Positions 33,369-42,641 of a DNA stretch of 64,000 nt are shown here, piece by piece. The position numbers and the translations under genes are program-made. Source of the stretch: Marinobacter zhejiangensis (GTDB taxonomy: Bacteria > Pseudomonadota > Gammaproteobacteria > Pseudomonadales > Oleiphilaceae); contig NZ_FOUE01000002.1 of assembly GCF_900114775.1 (NCBI RefSeq), positions 124,001 to 188,000 of the forward strand, read 5' to 3'. Under the pieces are notes generated by a model, which did no database searches, had not been told where the DNA came from, and saw only the letters and a program-made list of their open reading frames with translations. Numbering within the stretch: the stretch's first letter is position 1; every line of letters starts with the position of its first letter.

Positions 33369-35177
33369 TCAGGCCGGTGTTGGACATTCGCTCTGGCCAG
33401 TCTGCACCCGCCACTGCGCGGCGTAAGGCCCGTTCTTGGCCAGCAGTTCCGTGTGGCTGCCCAGCTCCCGCACCTGGCCATCATCAATCACCGCGATGGC
33501 GTCCGCATCCACGATGGTGGACAGCCGGTGGGCAATGACAATGACCGTTCGATTATGACGGATGTGCCGTAGCGACCGCTGTATGGCGGCTTCGGTTTCG
33601 TTGTCTACTGCGCTGGTTGCCTCGTCCAGAATCAGGATGGCCGGGTCGGTCAGCAGTGCCCGGGCCAGGGAAAGCCGCTGGCGCTGGCCGCCTGACAGAC
33701 GTACGCCGCGCTCGCCAACAGGGGTATCCAGACCATCAGGCAGTTGCTCGATAAATCCCCAGGCTTCCGCCTGACGGGCAGCGGCAATGATGTCATCAAG
33801 GCCGGCCTCCGGGCGGCCATAGGCGATGTTATCGCGGATGCTGCCCTCGAACAGGTAGACGTCCTGGCTCACCAGGCCGATGGCCTGACGCAGGGACTTC
33901 AGGCTGATGGTGGAGATGCCAATGTCGTCGATGGTGATGTTGCCCTGCTGAGGGTCGTAGAACCGCATCAGCAGTTTGATCAGGGTGGATTTTCCTGAGC
34001 CGGTGGTACCGACAAGGGCCAGGGTGTGACCGGCGGGAATGGCGAGGGAGATACCGTCCACGCCAGCGGTGCCATTGGGATAGTGGAAGCTCACATTATT
34101 GAAGGCAACGGCACCGGACACCGGGTGGGGCAGGGTATCGGACGCGGTGTCCGTTACCTTCACCGGCTCTGCCAGCAAGTCGAGAATTCGCCGGGTGCTT
34201 GCCATGGCCCGTTCAAACAGGTCCACCACGGTGGCCAGGCCGGTCAATGGCCACAACAGGCGTTGGGTCAGGAATACCAGCACCCCATAGGCACCGACAT
34301 TCAGTGTGCCTTCCAGGGCCATCATGCCGCCCACGGTAAAGGTGGCCAGGAAGCCCGCCAGGATGGCCATCCGGATGACCGGGATAAAGGCAGAGCTGAC
34401 CCGAATGGCCTGGCGGTTGGCGGTCACGTAGGCCTCGCTGCTGTTGCGCAGGCGCTCCGCTTCCCGTTCCTCGGCGGTAAAGCTCTTGATGGTCGCAATG
34501 CCACCGAGGTTGTTGGCTAGGCGGTTGGACAGGTCACCTACTTTTTCCCGTACATCCGCGTACAGGGGCCCCGCCTTGCGCTGGAAGTAAAACGCGCCCC
34601 AGATGATCAGGGGAATGGGGGTAAAGGCCAGCAACGCCACCAACGGCGACAGGATGAAGAACACCGCGCCGACTGCGATAACGGTGACCACAACCTGGAT
34701 CATGGCGTTGGCGCCCCCGTCCAGGAAGCGTTCGAGCTGGTTGACATCGTCGTTCATGGTGGCCACCAACTGCCCGGAGCTGCGGCTCTCGAAGAAACTC
34801 ATATCCAGACGCTGGACGTGTTCGTAGGCGTCCTGACGCAGATCCGCCTGAAGCCGCTGGGCGAGGTTTCGCCAGAGGATCTGGAACAGGTATTCAAACA
34901 GCGACTCTCCGGCCCAGACGAAGAAGGTCAGGGCGCCCAGCGCCAGAATCTGTGATTGGGCCGAATCAAAGCCGAGGGAGGCCACGAAGCTGGTTTCCTG
35001 GTTGACCACCACATCAATGGCAACGCCAATCAGGATCTCCGGGGCGATGTCAAAGAGCTTGTTGATGATGGAGCAGGTGGTGGCGGCCAGAATCTGGCGA
35101 CGATAGCCGCGAGCATAGCGAAGCAGGCGCGCCAGGGCGGCAAAACTGCTGGTGGTCTGGCTGGCGGCGTTGGTCAT
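33369..35177 (-). CDS. ABC transporter, fused permease-ATPase (MsbA/exporter type)
   Basis: This 602-residue half-transporter has six transmembrane helices in residues about 25-310 and a C-terminal ATPase. Walker A is GTTGSGKST, the Q-loop is VSQDVYLFEG, the signature LSGGQRQR, Walker B ILILDEAT and the H-loop IAHRLS; all are intact. It should work as a homodimer or with an unlinked partner to export lipids, peptides or small molecules. It is related to MsbA, but a Fur-like box 60 bp upstream hints at iron-controlled expression, which is not typical for MsbA. GGAGACC precedes the start. Confidence 0.9.
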   Translation of the reverse strand: MTNAASQTTSSFAALARLLRYARGYRRQILAATTCSIINKLFDIAPEILIGVAIDVVVNQETSFVASLGFDSAQSQILALGALTFFVWAGESLFEYLFQILWRNLAQRLQADLRQDAYEHVQRLDMSFFESRSSGQLVATMNDDVNQLERFLDGGANAMIQVVVTVIAVGAVFFILSPLVALLAFTPIPLIIWGAFYFQRKAGPLYADVREKVGDLSNRLANNLGGIATIKSFTAEEREAERLRNSSEAYVTANRQAIRVSSAFIPVIRMAILAGFLATFTVGGMMALEGTLNVGAYGVLVFLTQRLLWPLTGLATVVDLFERAMASTRRILDLLAEPVKVTDTASDTLPHPVSGAVAFNNVSFHYPNGTAGVDGISLAIPAGHTLALVGTTGSGKSTLIKLLMRFYDPQQGNITIDDIGISTISLKSLRQAIGLVSQDVYLFEGSIRDNIAYGRPEAGLDDIIAAARQAEAWGFIEQLPDGLDTPVGERGVRLSGGQRQRLSLARALLTDPAILILDEATSAVDNETEAAIQRSLRHIRHNRTVIVIAHRLSTIVDADAIAVIDDGQVRELGSHTELLAKNGPYAAQWRVQTGQSECPTPA

Positions 35178-35236
35178 GACGGTCTCCGTTAGAGGCGGAA
35201 AACCGGAAGGCTACTCGATTTCCTTATTTATTAAAA

Positions 35237-35255
35237 GAGAATCATTATCAATAAA
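35237..35255 (-). promoter_or_regulatory. Fur-like box upstream of the ABC exporter
   Basis: On the minus strand TTTATTGATAATGATTCTC matches about 14 of 19 positions of the classical Fur palindrome (GATAATGATAATCATTATC). It lies 60 bp upstream of the ABC exporter start, in the right place to block its promoter. This is a hand alignment. Confidence 0.5.
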
Positions 35256-35275
35256 TTTGGTTCGACAGGCGCTTA

Positions 35276-35734
35276 TCAAGACCGCTTCTTGATGTTCTTC
35301 TGCAGCCAGCGGTCGAGCTGGTCAGCAAATTCCTTGCGGTCGCTTTGGGAGAATGCCGAAGGGCCTCCGGTAACCTGACCGGCATTGCGCATCTCCTCCA
35401 TGAAGTTCCGCATGGCCAGTCGCTGACGGATGTTTTCCCTGGTGAATGCCTGACCCCTGGGGTTAAACACATCGGCGCCTTTCTCGATGGCGTCTGCGGC
35501 CAGTGGAATGTCCTGGGTAATCACCAGGTCGCCGGCGCTGAGCTGTTCAACGATTTCATTGTCGGCCACATCAAATCCCTGCATTACCTGGCGGGTCTTG
35601 ATAAACGGACTGGGTGGCACCCGGATCGCCTGGTTCGCAACGAAGGTGGTCTGGACCTTCCAGCGATCGGCAGCCCGGCAGAGTATTTCCTTGATCACGA
35701 CAGGGCAGGCGTCGGCATCGACCCAGATAGACAT
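35276..35734 (-). CDS. YaiI/YqxD-family (DUF188) protein
   Basis: This 152-residue member of the DUF188 family begins with the signature [19 protein letters not shown], and the ADNEIVE and [12 protein letters not shown] segments follow, giving a PIN-like acidic pocket. Function is unknown; a nuclease-like fold is presumed. I start it at the ATG 35734 with AAGGA 9 bp upstream rather than at the earlier in-frame ATG. It is followed on the same strand by the ABC exporter after about 98 bp carrying the Fur-like box, so the two are probably separate units. Confidence 0.88.
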   Translation of the reverse strand: MSIWVDADACPVVIKEILCRAADRWKVQTTFVANQAIRVPPSPFIKTRQVMQGFDVADNEIVEQLSAGDLVITQDIPLAADAIEKGADVFNPRGQAFTRENIRQRLAMRNFMEEMRNAGQVTGGPSAFSQSDRKEFADQLDRWLQKNIKKRS

Positions 35735-35962
35735 GGTGCGGTTTCCTTGCAAATGAACAGCCCCTAAGCATACCCGGAGTTAACGGCCAGCGGAATTGAG
35801 GCGGGTTGAATATCTGCGGGGCTGCGACTAAACCTTTAACTGATAGCTCCAAAGAAAGTCCCAAGCAAGGCGTGTGATCCGCGCCTGACGATAACCATCC
35901 AACCGATGCTACGAACAGGTCCGCCACAAGCTGACGTCTGCCGTAGTGTGAGGGAGACTGGG

Positions 35963-37039
35963 ATGAAAGAGCGCTACGAATTCCATGTGGATAGCCTGCG
36001 TTACCTCGATGAGCAGGGGTACGCCCTGGGCGATTTGCCTGAGGTTGCCGAAGATACTGACCGTTTGCTGTCTGCCTATGCCAACATGGTGTTGGCCCGC
36101 ACCTTTGATACCAAGGTTATTGCCCTCCAGCGCACTGGCCAGTGCGGTACTTACCCCTCGGTTCTTGGCCATGAAGTCATAGGCACGGCCATTGGCCAGT
36201 CCATGGCAAAGGACGATGTGCTGGTGCCTTACTACCGGGACCAGGCTGCCCAGATTCTCCGCGGTGTCACCCTGACGGAACTGCTGCTCTACTGGGGCGG
36301 TGACGAACGGGGCAGCGCCTGGGCTCACTGCCCTCAGGATTTGCCCATTGCAGTGCCGATAGCCACCCAGTGCTGCCATGCCGTGGGGGTTGGAACCGCA
36401 TTCCGTATTCGCGGGGAACACCGGGCCGTGGTGTGTTGCCTGGGGGACGGTGCCACCTCCAAGGGAGACTTCCTTGAGAGCGTGAACCTGGCCGGAGCCT
36501 GGCATCTGCCGGTGGTGTTTGTGGTTAATAACAACCAATGGGCGATCTCCACCCCCCGCAGTTTGCAGAGTGCCTGCGAGACTATTGCCCAGAAGGCCAT
36601 CAGCGGCGGTTTGCCGGGGCATGTGGTTGATGGCAATGACTACTTTGCCGTCACCGAGGCACTGGAAACAGCCCTGGACCGGGCCCGCCATGGCAAGGGG
36701 GCGACGGTGATCGAAGCGGTCACCTACCGCCTTGGGGACCATACCACTGCGGACGATGCCACCCGCTATCGCAGCGCCGAAGAACTCAAGCATGCCTGGG
36801 AGCGCGACGGGGTGAAGCGGATGCAGAACTACCTGCACCGCGAAGGCTTCTGGGATGCGGAGCGGGAGCAAGCACTGCAGGCCGACTGCAAGGGTCTGGT
36901 GGAAACCGCGGTGAAGGCCTATCTGGCCACCCAGCCGGAACCGCCCACGGCGATTATCGATTACCTGTTCGAGACATTGCCGGCTGCCCTGCAGGCGCAA
37001 CGGGATCGTTTGGTTGCCGGGGCGGGAGGTGAGCAATGA
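35963..37039 (+). CDS. 2-oxoacid dehydrogenase E1 component, alpha subunit
   Basis: This 358-residue thiamine-diphosphate subunit decarboxylates a 2-oxoacid (pyruvate or branched-chain). The TPP motif runs from GDGATSKGDF to NNNQWAIS, and YRLGDHTTADDATRY gives the loop that is phosphorylated in eukaryotic relatives. YPSVLGHEVIG and YYRDQAAQI are also family features. I start at the ATG 35963 with GGGAGAC upstream. It overlaps the beta-subunit gene by 4 bp (ATGA). The alpha/beta type is unlike the single-chain AceE of enterics. Choice between pyruvate and branched-chain substrate cannot be made from the sequence alone. Confidence 0.9.
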   Translation: MKERYEFHVDSLRYLDEQGYALGDLPEVAEDTDRLLSAYANMVLARTFDTKVIALQRTGQCGTYPSVLGHEVIGTAIGQSMAKDDVLVPYYRDQAAQILRGVTLTELLLYWGGDERGSAWAHCPQDLPIAVPIATQCCHAVGVGTAFRIRGEHRAVVCCLGDGATSKGDFLESVNLAGAWHLPVVFVVNNNQWAISTPRSLQSACETIAQKAISGGLPGHVVDGNDYFAVTEALETALDRARHGKGATVIEAVTYRLGDHTTADDATRYRSAEELKHAWERDGVKRMQNYLHREGFWDAEREQALQADCKGLVETAVKAYLATQPEPPTAIIDYLFETLPAALQAQRDRLVAGAGGEQ

Positions 37040-38013
37040 CTGATGTCACCCTCATTGAAGCGGTCAATATGGCTCTCGCCTGGGAGATGGCCCACGACGA
37101 GACGGTGGTTGTACTTGGGGAAGATGTGGCCACCAATGGGGGTGTTTTCCGCGCCACAGTCGGGCTTCGGGAGCGGTTTGGCTACAAACGGGTGATGGAC
37201 ACGCCGTTGGCTGAGAACCTGATTGCTGGGACGGCGGTCGGCATGGCGGCCCAGGGTCTCAAACCCGTGGCGGAATTCCAGTTCATGGGGTTTATCTATG
37301 CCGGAATGGATCAGATGATCTGCCACGCCGCCCGTATGCGTAACCGCACCCGTGGCCGCTTGCACTGCCCGGCGGTCTTCCGTGCGCCCTTCGGCGGTGG
37401 CATCCATGCCCCGGAGCACCACTCTGAAAGCACCGAGGCGCTGTTTGCCCATATTCCCGGCTTGCGAGTCGTCATTCCCAGCTCTCCGCAACGGGCTTAC
37501 GGCCTGCTGCTGGCCGCGATCCGCAATCCGGACCCGGTGGTGTTCCTTGAGCCCAAGCGAATCTACCGGGCGGTTACCCAGGCGGTGGAAGACAATGGCG
37601 AAGCCCTGCCCCTGGACACCTGCTTTACCCTGAGGGAAGGCGAGGACGTGACCCTGATCAGCTGGGGGGCGTCCCTGGTGGAAACCCTGGCTGCCGCCGA
37701 TCAGCTGGCGGTTCAGGGGGTGTCTGCCGAGGTGATCGACGTGGCCACCATCAGTCCGCTGGACCGGGAGACCCTGCTGTGCTCAGTGGCCAAGACCGGG
37801 CGGGCGGTCATCGTCCATGAGGCCTGTCGCAACGGCGGCGTTGGCGCCGAGATTGCGGCTTCGCTGGCGGAGGGGGCCTTCCTCGATTTGCAGGCGCCGG
37901 TGGTGCGAGTCACCGGCTATGACACGGTAATGCCGTACTACCGTAACGAACAGGTATATCTGCCCCAGGTGGCGGATGTGGTCCAGGCCGTGGAGCAGGT
38001 GATTGCGCTATGA
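37036..38013 (+). CDS. 2-oxoacid dehydrogenase E1 component, beta subunit
   Basis: This 325-residue subunit completes the TPP site with alpha. The N-terminal EAVNMALAWEMAHDE and VLGEDVATNGGVFRATVGL, the middle HAARMRNRTRG, and the C-terminal VIDVATISPLDRETLL and VTGYDTVMPY are all diagnostic. It overlaps the neighbouring genes by 4 bp on both sides, so the three genes are translationally coupled. Confidence 0.92.
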   Translation: MTDVTLIEAVNMALAWEMAHDETVVVLGEDVATNGGVFRATVGLRERFGYKRVMDTPLAENLIAGTAVGMAAQGLKPVAEFQFMGFIYAGMDQMICHAARMRNRTRGRLHCPAVFRAPFGGGIHAPEHHSESTEALFAHIPGLRVVIPSSPQRAYGLLLAAIRNPDPVVFLEPKRIYRAVTQAVEDNGEALPLDTCFTLREGEDVTLISWGASLVETLAAADQLAVQGVSAEVIDVATISPLDRETLLCSVAKTGRAVIVHEACRNGGVGAEIAASLAEGAFLDLQAPVVRVTGYDTVMPYYRNEQVYLPQVADVVQAVEQVIAL

Positions 38014-39119
38014 AACATTTCAGGTTGCCGGATCTGGGGGAAGGGTTGCCAGAGGCAGAAATTGTCGAGTGGCATGTCAAGGTCGGGGACTCAGTGGAGG
38101 TGGACCAGGTTCTGGTATCAGTGGAAACCGCCAAGGCCATCGTGGAGGTGCCATCCCCCATGGCCGGCGTGGTTGCCAAGCTGTTTGGCGAGCCCGGAGA
38201 CATCATCCACACCGGTGAGCCCCTGCTCGGATTTGAAGGGCAGGGCGATGACAGCGGAACGGTGGTGGGAGAGCTCAAGCGCGCAGACGCAGGCTCCAGC
38301 GAGGATCAGTTCATCATCGGCGCGGCGGCCTCAAGCCGCCAGGCCCGTCACCATCGTGCTACGCCCGGAGTGCGGGCATTGGCGGAGCGTCTGGGGGTCA
38401 GTCTGGAGTCGATCAAGGGCAGCGGCCCCGGTGGCTTGATCACCAATGATGATGTCCATCGCCAGGCCAGTCACCAGAAGGCCCTTGGCGATGCCGAAGC
38501 GTTGCGTGGACCACGCCGGACCATGGCCAAGAACATGTCGTTGTCCCATGCCCAGGTGGTACCGGTATCGATTTTCGAAGATGTGGATATTGGTGATTGG
38601 AAGAACGGTACGGACATCACCATGCGCCTGGTCCAGGCCATTGCCAGGGGCTGCGAGTTGGTGCCGGAACTCAATGCCTGGTTTGATGGCGACAACCTCA
38701 GCCGCCGCTTACTCGATGAGGTTCATGTGGGGATTGCTGTCGATACGCCGGAGGGCCTGTTCGTGCCGGTGTTGCGGGACGTTAACCACCGAACCCAGAA
38801 AGATTTGCGCCAGGGGCTGGAGAACCTGCGCCAGGCCGTGGCAAACCGGAGTATTCCACCTCAGGAAATGCAGGGGGCGACGATTACCCTGTCCAATTTT
38901 GGGACCATGGCAGGGCAATACGCCAACCCCGTGGTCACTCCGCCCCAGGTCGCCATTGTCGGCGCCGGGCGCATCCGGGAAAAAGTGGTTCCCCATGAGG
39001 GAGCACCGGCCGTTCGGCGGGTGATGCCGCTGTCGCTAACGTTCGATCACCGGGCGGCGACCGGTGGCGAAGCTTCCCGGTTCATCGCCGCCATGCTGGA
39101 GACGCTGGCGAAACCGTGA
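38010..39119 (+). CDS. 2-oxoacid dehydrogenase E2 component (dihydrolipoamide acyltransferase)
   Basis: This 369-residue protein has a single N-terminal lipoyl domain (lipoylated K in VETAKAIVEVPSP, residue about 43), a peripheral-subunit-binding domain (ATPGVRALAERLGVSLESIKGSGPGG, about 115-150), and the catalytic acyltransferase domain ending with the active-site histidine in FDHRAATGG. It is short for an E2 because it has only one lipoyl domain. No E3 (lipoamide dehydrogenase) gene follows, so the complex must borrow an E3 from elsewhere. Confidence 0.92.
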   Translation: MKHFRLPDLGEGLPEAEIVEWHVKVGDSVEVDQVLVSVETAKAIVEVPSPMAGVVAKLFGEPGDIIHTGEPLLGFEGQGDDSGTVVGELKRADAGSSEDQFIIGAAASSRQARHHRATPGVRALAERLGVSLESIKGSGPGGLITNDDVHRQASHQKALGDAEALRGPRRTMAKNMSLSHAQVVPVSIFEDVDIGDWKNGTDITMRLVQAIARGCELVPELNAWFDGDNLSRRLLDEVHVGIAVDTPEGLFVPVLRDVNHRTQKDLRQGLENLRQAVANRSIPPQEMQGATITLSNFGTMAGQYANPVVTPPQVAIVGAGRIREKVVPHEGAPAVRRVMPLSLTFDHRAATGGEASRFIAAMLETLAKP

Positions 39120-39158
39120 TCCTTGCGCTTGCGGGCGAGTCGGGTAAGACTAGGCGCC

Positions 39159-39812
39159 ATGACGCCTCCCTCTTATTGTACCGTTTGCCATCAGCCAGGA
39201 TTGCGGCCTTTTCTCACCGTGCGGGACGTGCCGTATTGGCGCTGTGAAGGCTGCGAAGCCACCCTGATGGACCCCGGCCACTGGCTCGACCCTGCCCGTG
39301 AGAAGGCGGTCTACGATCTTCACGACAACCACGCCGAAGACCCGGGCTATCTCCGTTTCCTGGGCAAGCTCAGCGAGCCATTAATGGAACGCCTGCCTCC
39401 TGGCGCCCAAGGCTTGGAGTTCGGGTGCGGTCCTGGCCCGGTGCTGGCGGGTATGCTGCGTGAGCGTGGGTTTGGAGTGACTCTCTATGACCCCTTTTTC
39501 CATCCGGATGCGTCCGCGTTGGGTCATACCTACGACTTCGTGACGTGCACGGAGGTTGTCGAGCACCTGCACGATCCCTGGGGAACCTTTGCCCAGCTTG
39601 ATGCCCTGCTGAAACCCGGCGGCTGGCTGGGTGTGATGACCTGTTTCCAGACCGACGACGCCCGGTTTGCCAACTGGCATTACCGGCGTGACCCGACCCA
39701 TGTGGTGTTCTATCGCGAGTCCACCCTGGCCCACGTTGGTGACCGGTTTGGCTGGACCCTGGAGGTGCCGGCCAAGGACGTGGCCCTGTTCCGGAAACCA
39801 TCGTCGTCCTGA
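39159..39812 (+). CDS. SAM-dependent methyltransferase with N-terminal zinc-binding motif
   Basis: This 217-residue protein starts with two CxxC pairs (CTVCHQPG and WRCEGCEA), a zinc ribbon seen in some tRNA- or C-methyltransferases, then a class I methyltransferase core with GLEFGCGPGPVLAGML as motif I and VTCTEVVEHLHDP and LKPGGWLGVMT as motifs IV to VI. It sits 39 bp after the E2 gene but functional linkage is not evident. The start at ATG 39159 is preferred over the further upstream frame because the zinc motif begins right after it; no strong ribosome-binding site is seen. Substrate unknown. Confidence 0.78.
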   Translation: MTPPSYCTVCHQPGLRPFLTVRDVPYWRCEGCEATLMDPGHWLDPAREKAVYDLHDNHAEDPGYLRFLGKLSEPLMERLPPGAQGLEFGCGPGPVLAGMLRERGFGVTLYDPFFHPDASALGHTYDFVTCTEVVEHLHDPWGTFAQLDALLKPGGWLGVMTCFQTDDARFANWHYRRDPTHVVFYRESTLAHVGDRFGWTLEVPAKDVALFRKPSSS

Positions 39813-39880
39813 TACCCGCGGGCTGGCCTGAAGGTTCGCCCCAATTACAGCCCCAAACGTTGCCCAAGGAGGGCTGATAG

Positions 39881-40213
39881 GTGAGCGAATATACCGACTA
39901 CCTGCAGGAAGTGTTTGCGCAGTTTGGCCCGATCCGGGTCAAGCGTATGTTTGGTGGTTATGGTGTTTACCACGACGACCTGATGTTTGCGCTGGTGGCT
40001 GACGAGGTCCTGTACCTCAAGGCTGACGATCAGTGTCGGCCGGCATTCGAGCAGGCTGGGCTGCCCCAGTTCGAATACCCCAAGAACGGGAAGTTGGTGA
40101 AAATGTCGTATTACCAGGCCCCCGAGGACATGATGGAAGATCCCGAAGAGGCCGCGGAATGGGCGCGCCGGTCATTCGACGCGGCGCTGCGGGGACGGGT
40201 CAAACCCCGTTGA
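39881..40213 (+). CDS. TfoX N-terminal domain protein
   Basis: This 110-residue protein is a stand-alone TfoX_N domain. FGPIRVKRMFGGYGVYHDD and DEVLYLKADDQCRPAFEQAG are the family pattern, as is the FEYPKNGKLVKMSYYQAPED tail. Family members include the competence regulator TfoX (Sxy), but the C-terminal half of that protein is absent here, so a competence role is not implied. The start is GTG with an AGGAGGGC ribosome-binding site upstream. It overlaps the 3' end of the patatin gene by 14 bp, convergently. Confidence 0.88.
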   Translation: MSEYTDYLQEVFAQFGPIRVKRMFGGYGVYHDDLMFALVADEVLYLKADDQCRPAFEQAGLPQFEYPKNGKLVKMSYYQAPEDMMEDPEEAAEWARRSFDAALRGRVKPR

Positions 40214-41147
40214 TTGCATTGGCCACCGCTTCCGGGGCATTGAGCAAGGCGCGGGAGAGAACGCCATGGCGCCGCTCTGGGTCCATCATGTTGTAGCCAA
40301 TCGCCGTCAGGTCCGTCGAGCCGGGCTCCAGGCGAATAACCCGCTTCCCGGCAGCCCGCAGTAGCCGTTCCTCCCGGTCAACGATTCTGGTCATGTACCG
40401 ACGTACCTGTCTTTCCAGCACTTTTAAGGGTGATACCGGGCGATCGGGCTGGCGTGAGGCCATGGGGGCAAGAATGATGACCTCATCCACTGATTGGTTG
40501 GCCAACAGGTCGGCCGACGTAGGAGATGCGACGCCGCCGTCAATGTAGCGATGCCCATTGATGGTGACCGGTGGGCACCAAAGCGGAACGCCGTAGGAAG
40601 CGCACACTGCATCGCTGAGTGTCGCGAGCGGAGCCAGCGCCTTGCCAAACGCCACTCGCTCGCCACTGTTGGTATCCACAGCCATGATCCAGGTATTCGG
40701 GTGTTTGACCCACTCTCCTGCAGGGACAGCTCGGTCAATCAGCTCCCGGAATGGGGTCATGTCAGATTGACCGGTGGGCAGCAGTCCGCAGAGGGCGGTC
40801 AGAGCGGAGGTTTTACCCCGCAGCCCCCGGGTCAACAGCCGGCCACCGGTGAAGTGCGCCGCTGGCAGCGGCGGCAGGGCCCCGCCAGTATCGGTGTCGT
40901 GGTTCCACTGGCACTTCCTGGCGCTGCCGTGCTGGCAAGCCAGCAGGGTTGAGACCGGGGTTCCGGCGCCCAGCAGCGCCGCAATCACGGCGCCGGCTGA
41001 GGTACCGACGAGGACATCGGCGGTGCGGGCGTCCCAGTCCAGCTGCTTTTCCAGTTCCGCAAGCATGGCAATGGTCCAGGCGCCGCCGGCAACGCCCCCG
41101 CAACCCAGCACCAGTGCTCGTTTGGGGGTGGCTAGGGTAGTGTTCAT
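40200..41147 (-). CDS. Patatin-like phospholipase (operon partner of a BVMO)
   Basis: This 315-residue serine hydrolase has the patatin features: the glycine-rich oxyanion loop GCGGVAGGAW near residue 17, the nucleophile elbow GTSAG, and the catalytic aspartate in YIDGGVASPT. I place the start at ATG 41147, which overlaps the stop of the monooxygenase gene (ATGA). The gene is therefore translationally coupled to a Baeyer-Villiger-type enzyme and would be well suited to hydrolyse the ester that enzyme makes. It could equally be a phospholipase or lipid acyl hydrolase. The pathway role is inference. Confidence 0.85.
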   Translation of the reverse strand: MNTTLATPKRALVLGCGGVAGGAWTIAMLAELEKQLDWDARTADVLVGTSAGAVIAALLGAGTPVSTLLACQHGSARKCQWNHDTDTGGALPPLPAAHFTGGRLLTRGLRGKTSALTALCGLLPTGQSDMTPFRELIDRAVPAGEWVKHPNTWIMAVDTNSGERVAFGKALAPLATLSDAVCASYGVPLWCPPVTINGHRYIDGGVASPTSADLLANQSVDEVIILAPMASRQPDRPVSPLKVLERQVRRYMTRIVDREERLLRAAGKRVIRLEPGSTDLTAIGYNMMDPERRHGVLSRALLNAPEAVANAINGV

Positions 41148-42640
41148 GGCTGATCTCCGAAGACGGGTTGGCTGGCGGGTGTCAGGTGATAGTTGTCGGC
41201 ATCGAAGGTCTTGAGCAACCGTTGCATTTTGAGGGTATTCCAGGGGAAGCCAACGCTGTTGAGCCCGTGTTTGTCCAGGTAATAGCTGGAGCATCCGCCG
41301 GTATTCCAGACCGTGCCCTGAAGGTCCTTCTGTACCTTACGGTTATAGCGGTCCTGGATCTCTCTGCGAATGTCGAATCGAGCCAGTTGGCGGTCTCGCA
41401 GGGTGGTGAGCGCGTCGACAATGTAGTTGAGTTGGGATTCGATCACGATGAAGGCGGAGTTGTGGCCGATCCCCAGGTTGGGACCCAGCACCATGAAGGC
41501 ATTGGGCAATCCGCTGATGGTGGTTCCGCGATAGGCCTGCATACCGTTCTCCCAGAGTTGGGACAGGGACTCCCCGGCATTGTTGTAGATACGCTCAGCA
41601 ATCGGTGGCTCGGTCACATGGAAGCCGGTACCGAGGATCACCGTATCGACCTCTCGCTCGGAACCATCCTGGCCCACCAGGGTTTTGCCTCGAACCTCCT
41701 TCAAGCCGGTCGCGAGTACCTCTACATTGGCCTGGTTCAGGGCTGGGTAATAGTTATTGCTGAGCAGGACCCGTTTGCAGCCGAGGGTGTAGTCCGGCGT
41801 TAGTCTGGCGCGAAGCTCCGGGTCCTTTATGGTGAACCGCAAGTGAGCGAGCCCCAGCTTCTGGGCCTGACGCAGCATGGCAGGGTGACGGAAGCCGACA
41901 CCGAAGGTTTCGAAACCGGCATACAGCAGTTTGCGCCAGGCCTTGAGCGTCCCGGGTAGGCGGAAGAACGTCTCTTCCACTCTGGGGATCGGGTGGTCCG
42001 GCTTTGGCAGTATCCATTGGGGCGTGCGCTGGAACAGGGTCAGCTGTTCCACCACCGGTTGAATTTCCGGAACGAACTGGATGGCGGAAGCGCCCGTTCC
42101 AATCACCGCCACCCGCTCGCCGGTCAGGTTGTGGTCGTGGTCCCAGCGGGAGGAATGGAATACCTTGCCGGGAAAGTCCTGAAGCCCCGGAATGTTCGGT
42201 ACGATGGGTTCGTGGAGGTAACCGGAACAGACGATGATCGTTCGTGCGAAGTAGATTTGACCAGATGTCTGGACCTCCCAAAGGCCTTGGGCTTCCCGCC
42301 ACTGCGCTCGCTCTACCGCCTGGTTGAAGTGGATGTAGTCGCCGATACCATGGCGCTCGGACACGCCGCGCACGTAGTCCAGAATTTCCGCTTGGCCGGC
42401 AAAGGCCCGGGTCCAGTCCGGTTTCTGGGCGAAGGAATAGGAATAAAGGGCTGAAGGCACATCGCAGGCACACCCCGGATAAGTGTTGTCGCGCCAGGTT
42501 CCACCCAGATCGGCGGCTTTTTCCAGAATGGCGATGTTGTCGATTCCGGCCGCTAGCAGGCGGATTCCAGCACCAATTCCACTGACTCCGGCACCAATGA
42601 TAATGACATCGTGGGTGAGGGGTGAGGTGTGCGCAGACAT
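41144..42640 (-). CDS. Flavin-containing monooxygenase, Baeyer-Villiger type
   Basis: This 498-residue flavoenzyme has an N-terminal FAD motif GAGVSGIGAG, a second (NADPH) motif GTGASAIQ, and between them FPGKVFHSSRWD, which matches the FxGxxxHxxxW(D/P) fingerprint of type I Baeyer-Villiger monooxygenases. It would insert oxygen next to a ketone to give an ester. The ATG at 42640 has AAGGAG upstream; earlier ATGs would put it inside the TetR gene. It starts 1 bp after the TetR-family gene ends and overlaps the patatin start, so all three form one operon. Substrate unknown; alkyl ketones are plausible. Confidence 0.88.
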   Translation of the reverse strand: MSAHTSPLTHDVIIIGAGVSGIGAGIRLLAAGIDNIAILEKAADLGGTWRDNTYPGCACDVPSALYSYSFAQKPDWTRAFAGQAEILDYVRGVSERHGIGDYIHFNQAVERAQWREAQGLWEVQTSGQIYFARTIIVCSGYLHEPIVPNIPGLQDFPGKVFHSSRWDHDHNLTGERVAVIGTGASAIQFVPEIQPVVEQLTLFQRTPQWILPKPDHPIPRVEETFFRLPGTLKAWRKLLYAGFETFGVGFRHPAMLRQAQKLGLAHLRFTIKDPELRARLTPDYTLGCKRVLLSNNYYPALNQANVEVLATGLKEVRGKTLVGQDGSEREVDTVILGTGFHVTEPPIAERIYNNAGESLSQLWENGMQAYRGTTISGLPNAFMVLGPNLGIGHNSAFIVIESQLNYIVDALTTLRDRQLARFDIRREIQDRYNRKVQKDLQGTVWNTGGCSSYYLDKHGLNSVGFPWNTLKMQRLLKTFDADNYHLTPASQPVFGDQP

Positions 42641-42641
42641 T

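Noticed and set aside
35909..37036. 375-codon frame antisense to the E1-alpha gene
   Set aside because: The plus-strand gene has TPP motifs and coupled neighbours. The antisense frame shows no domain.
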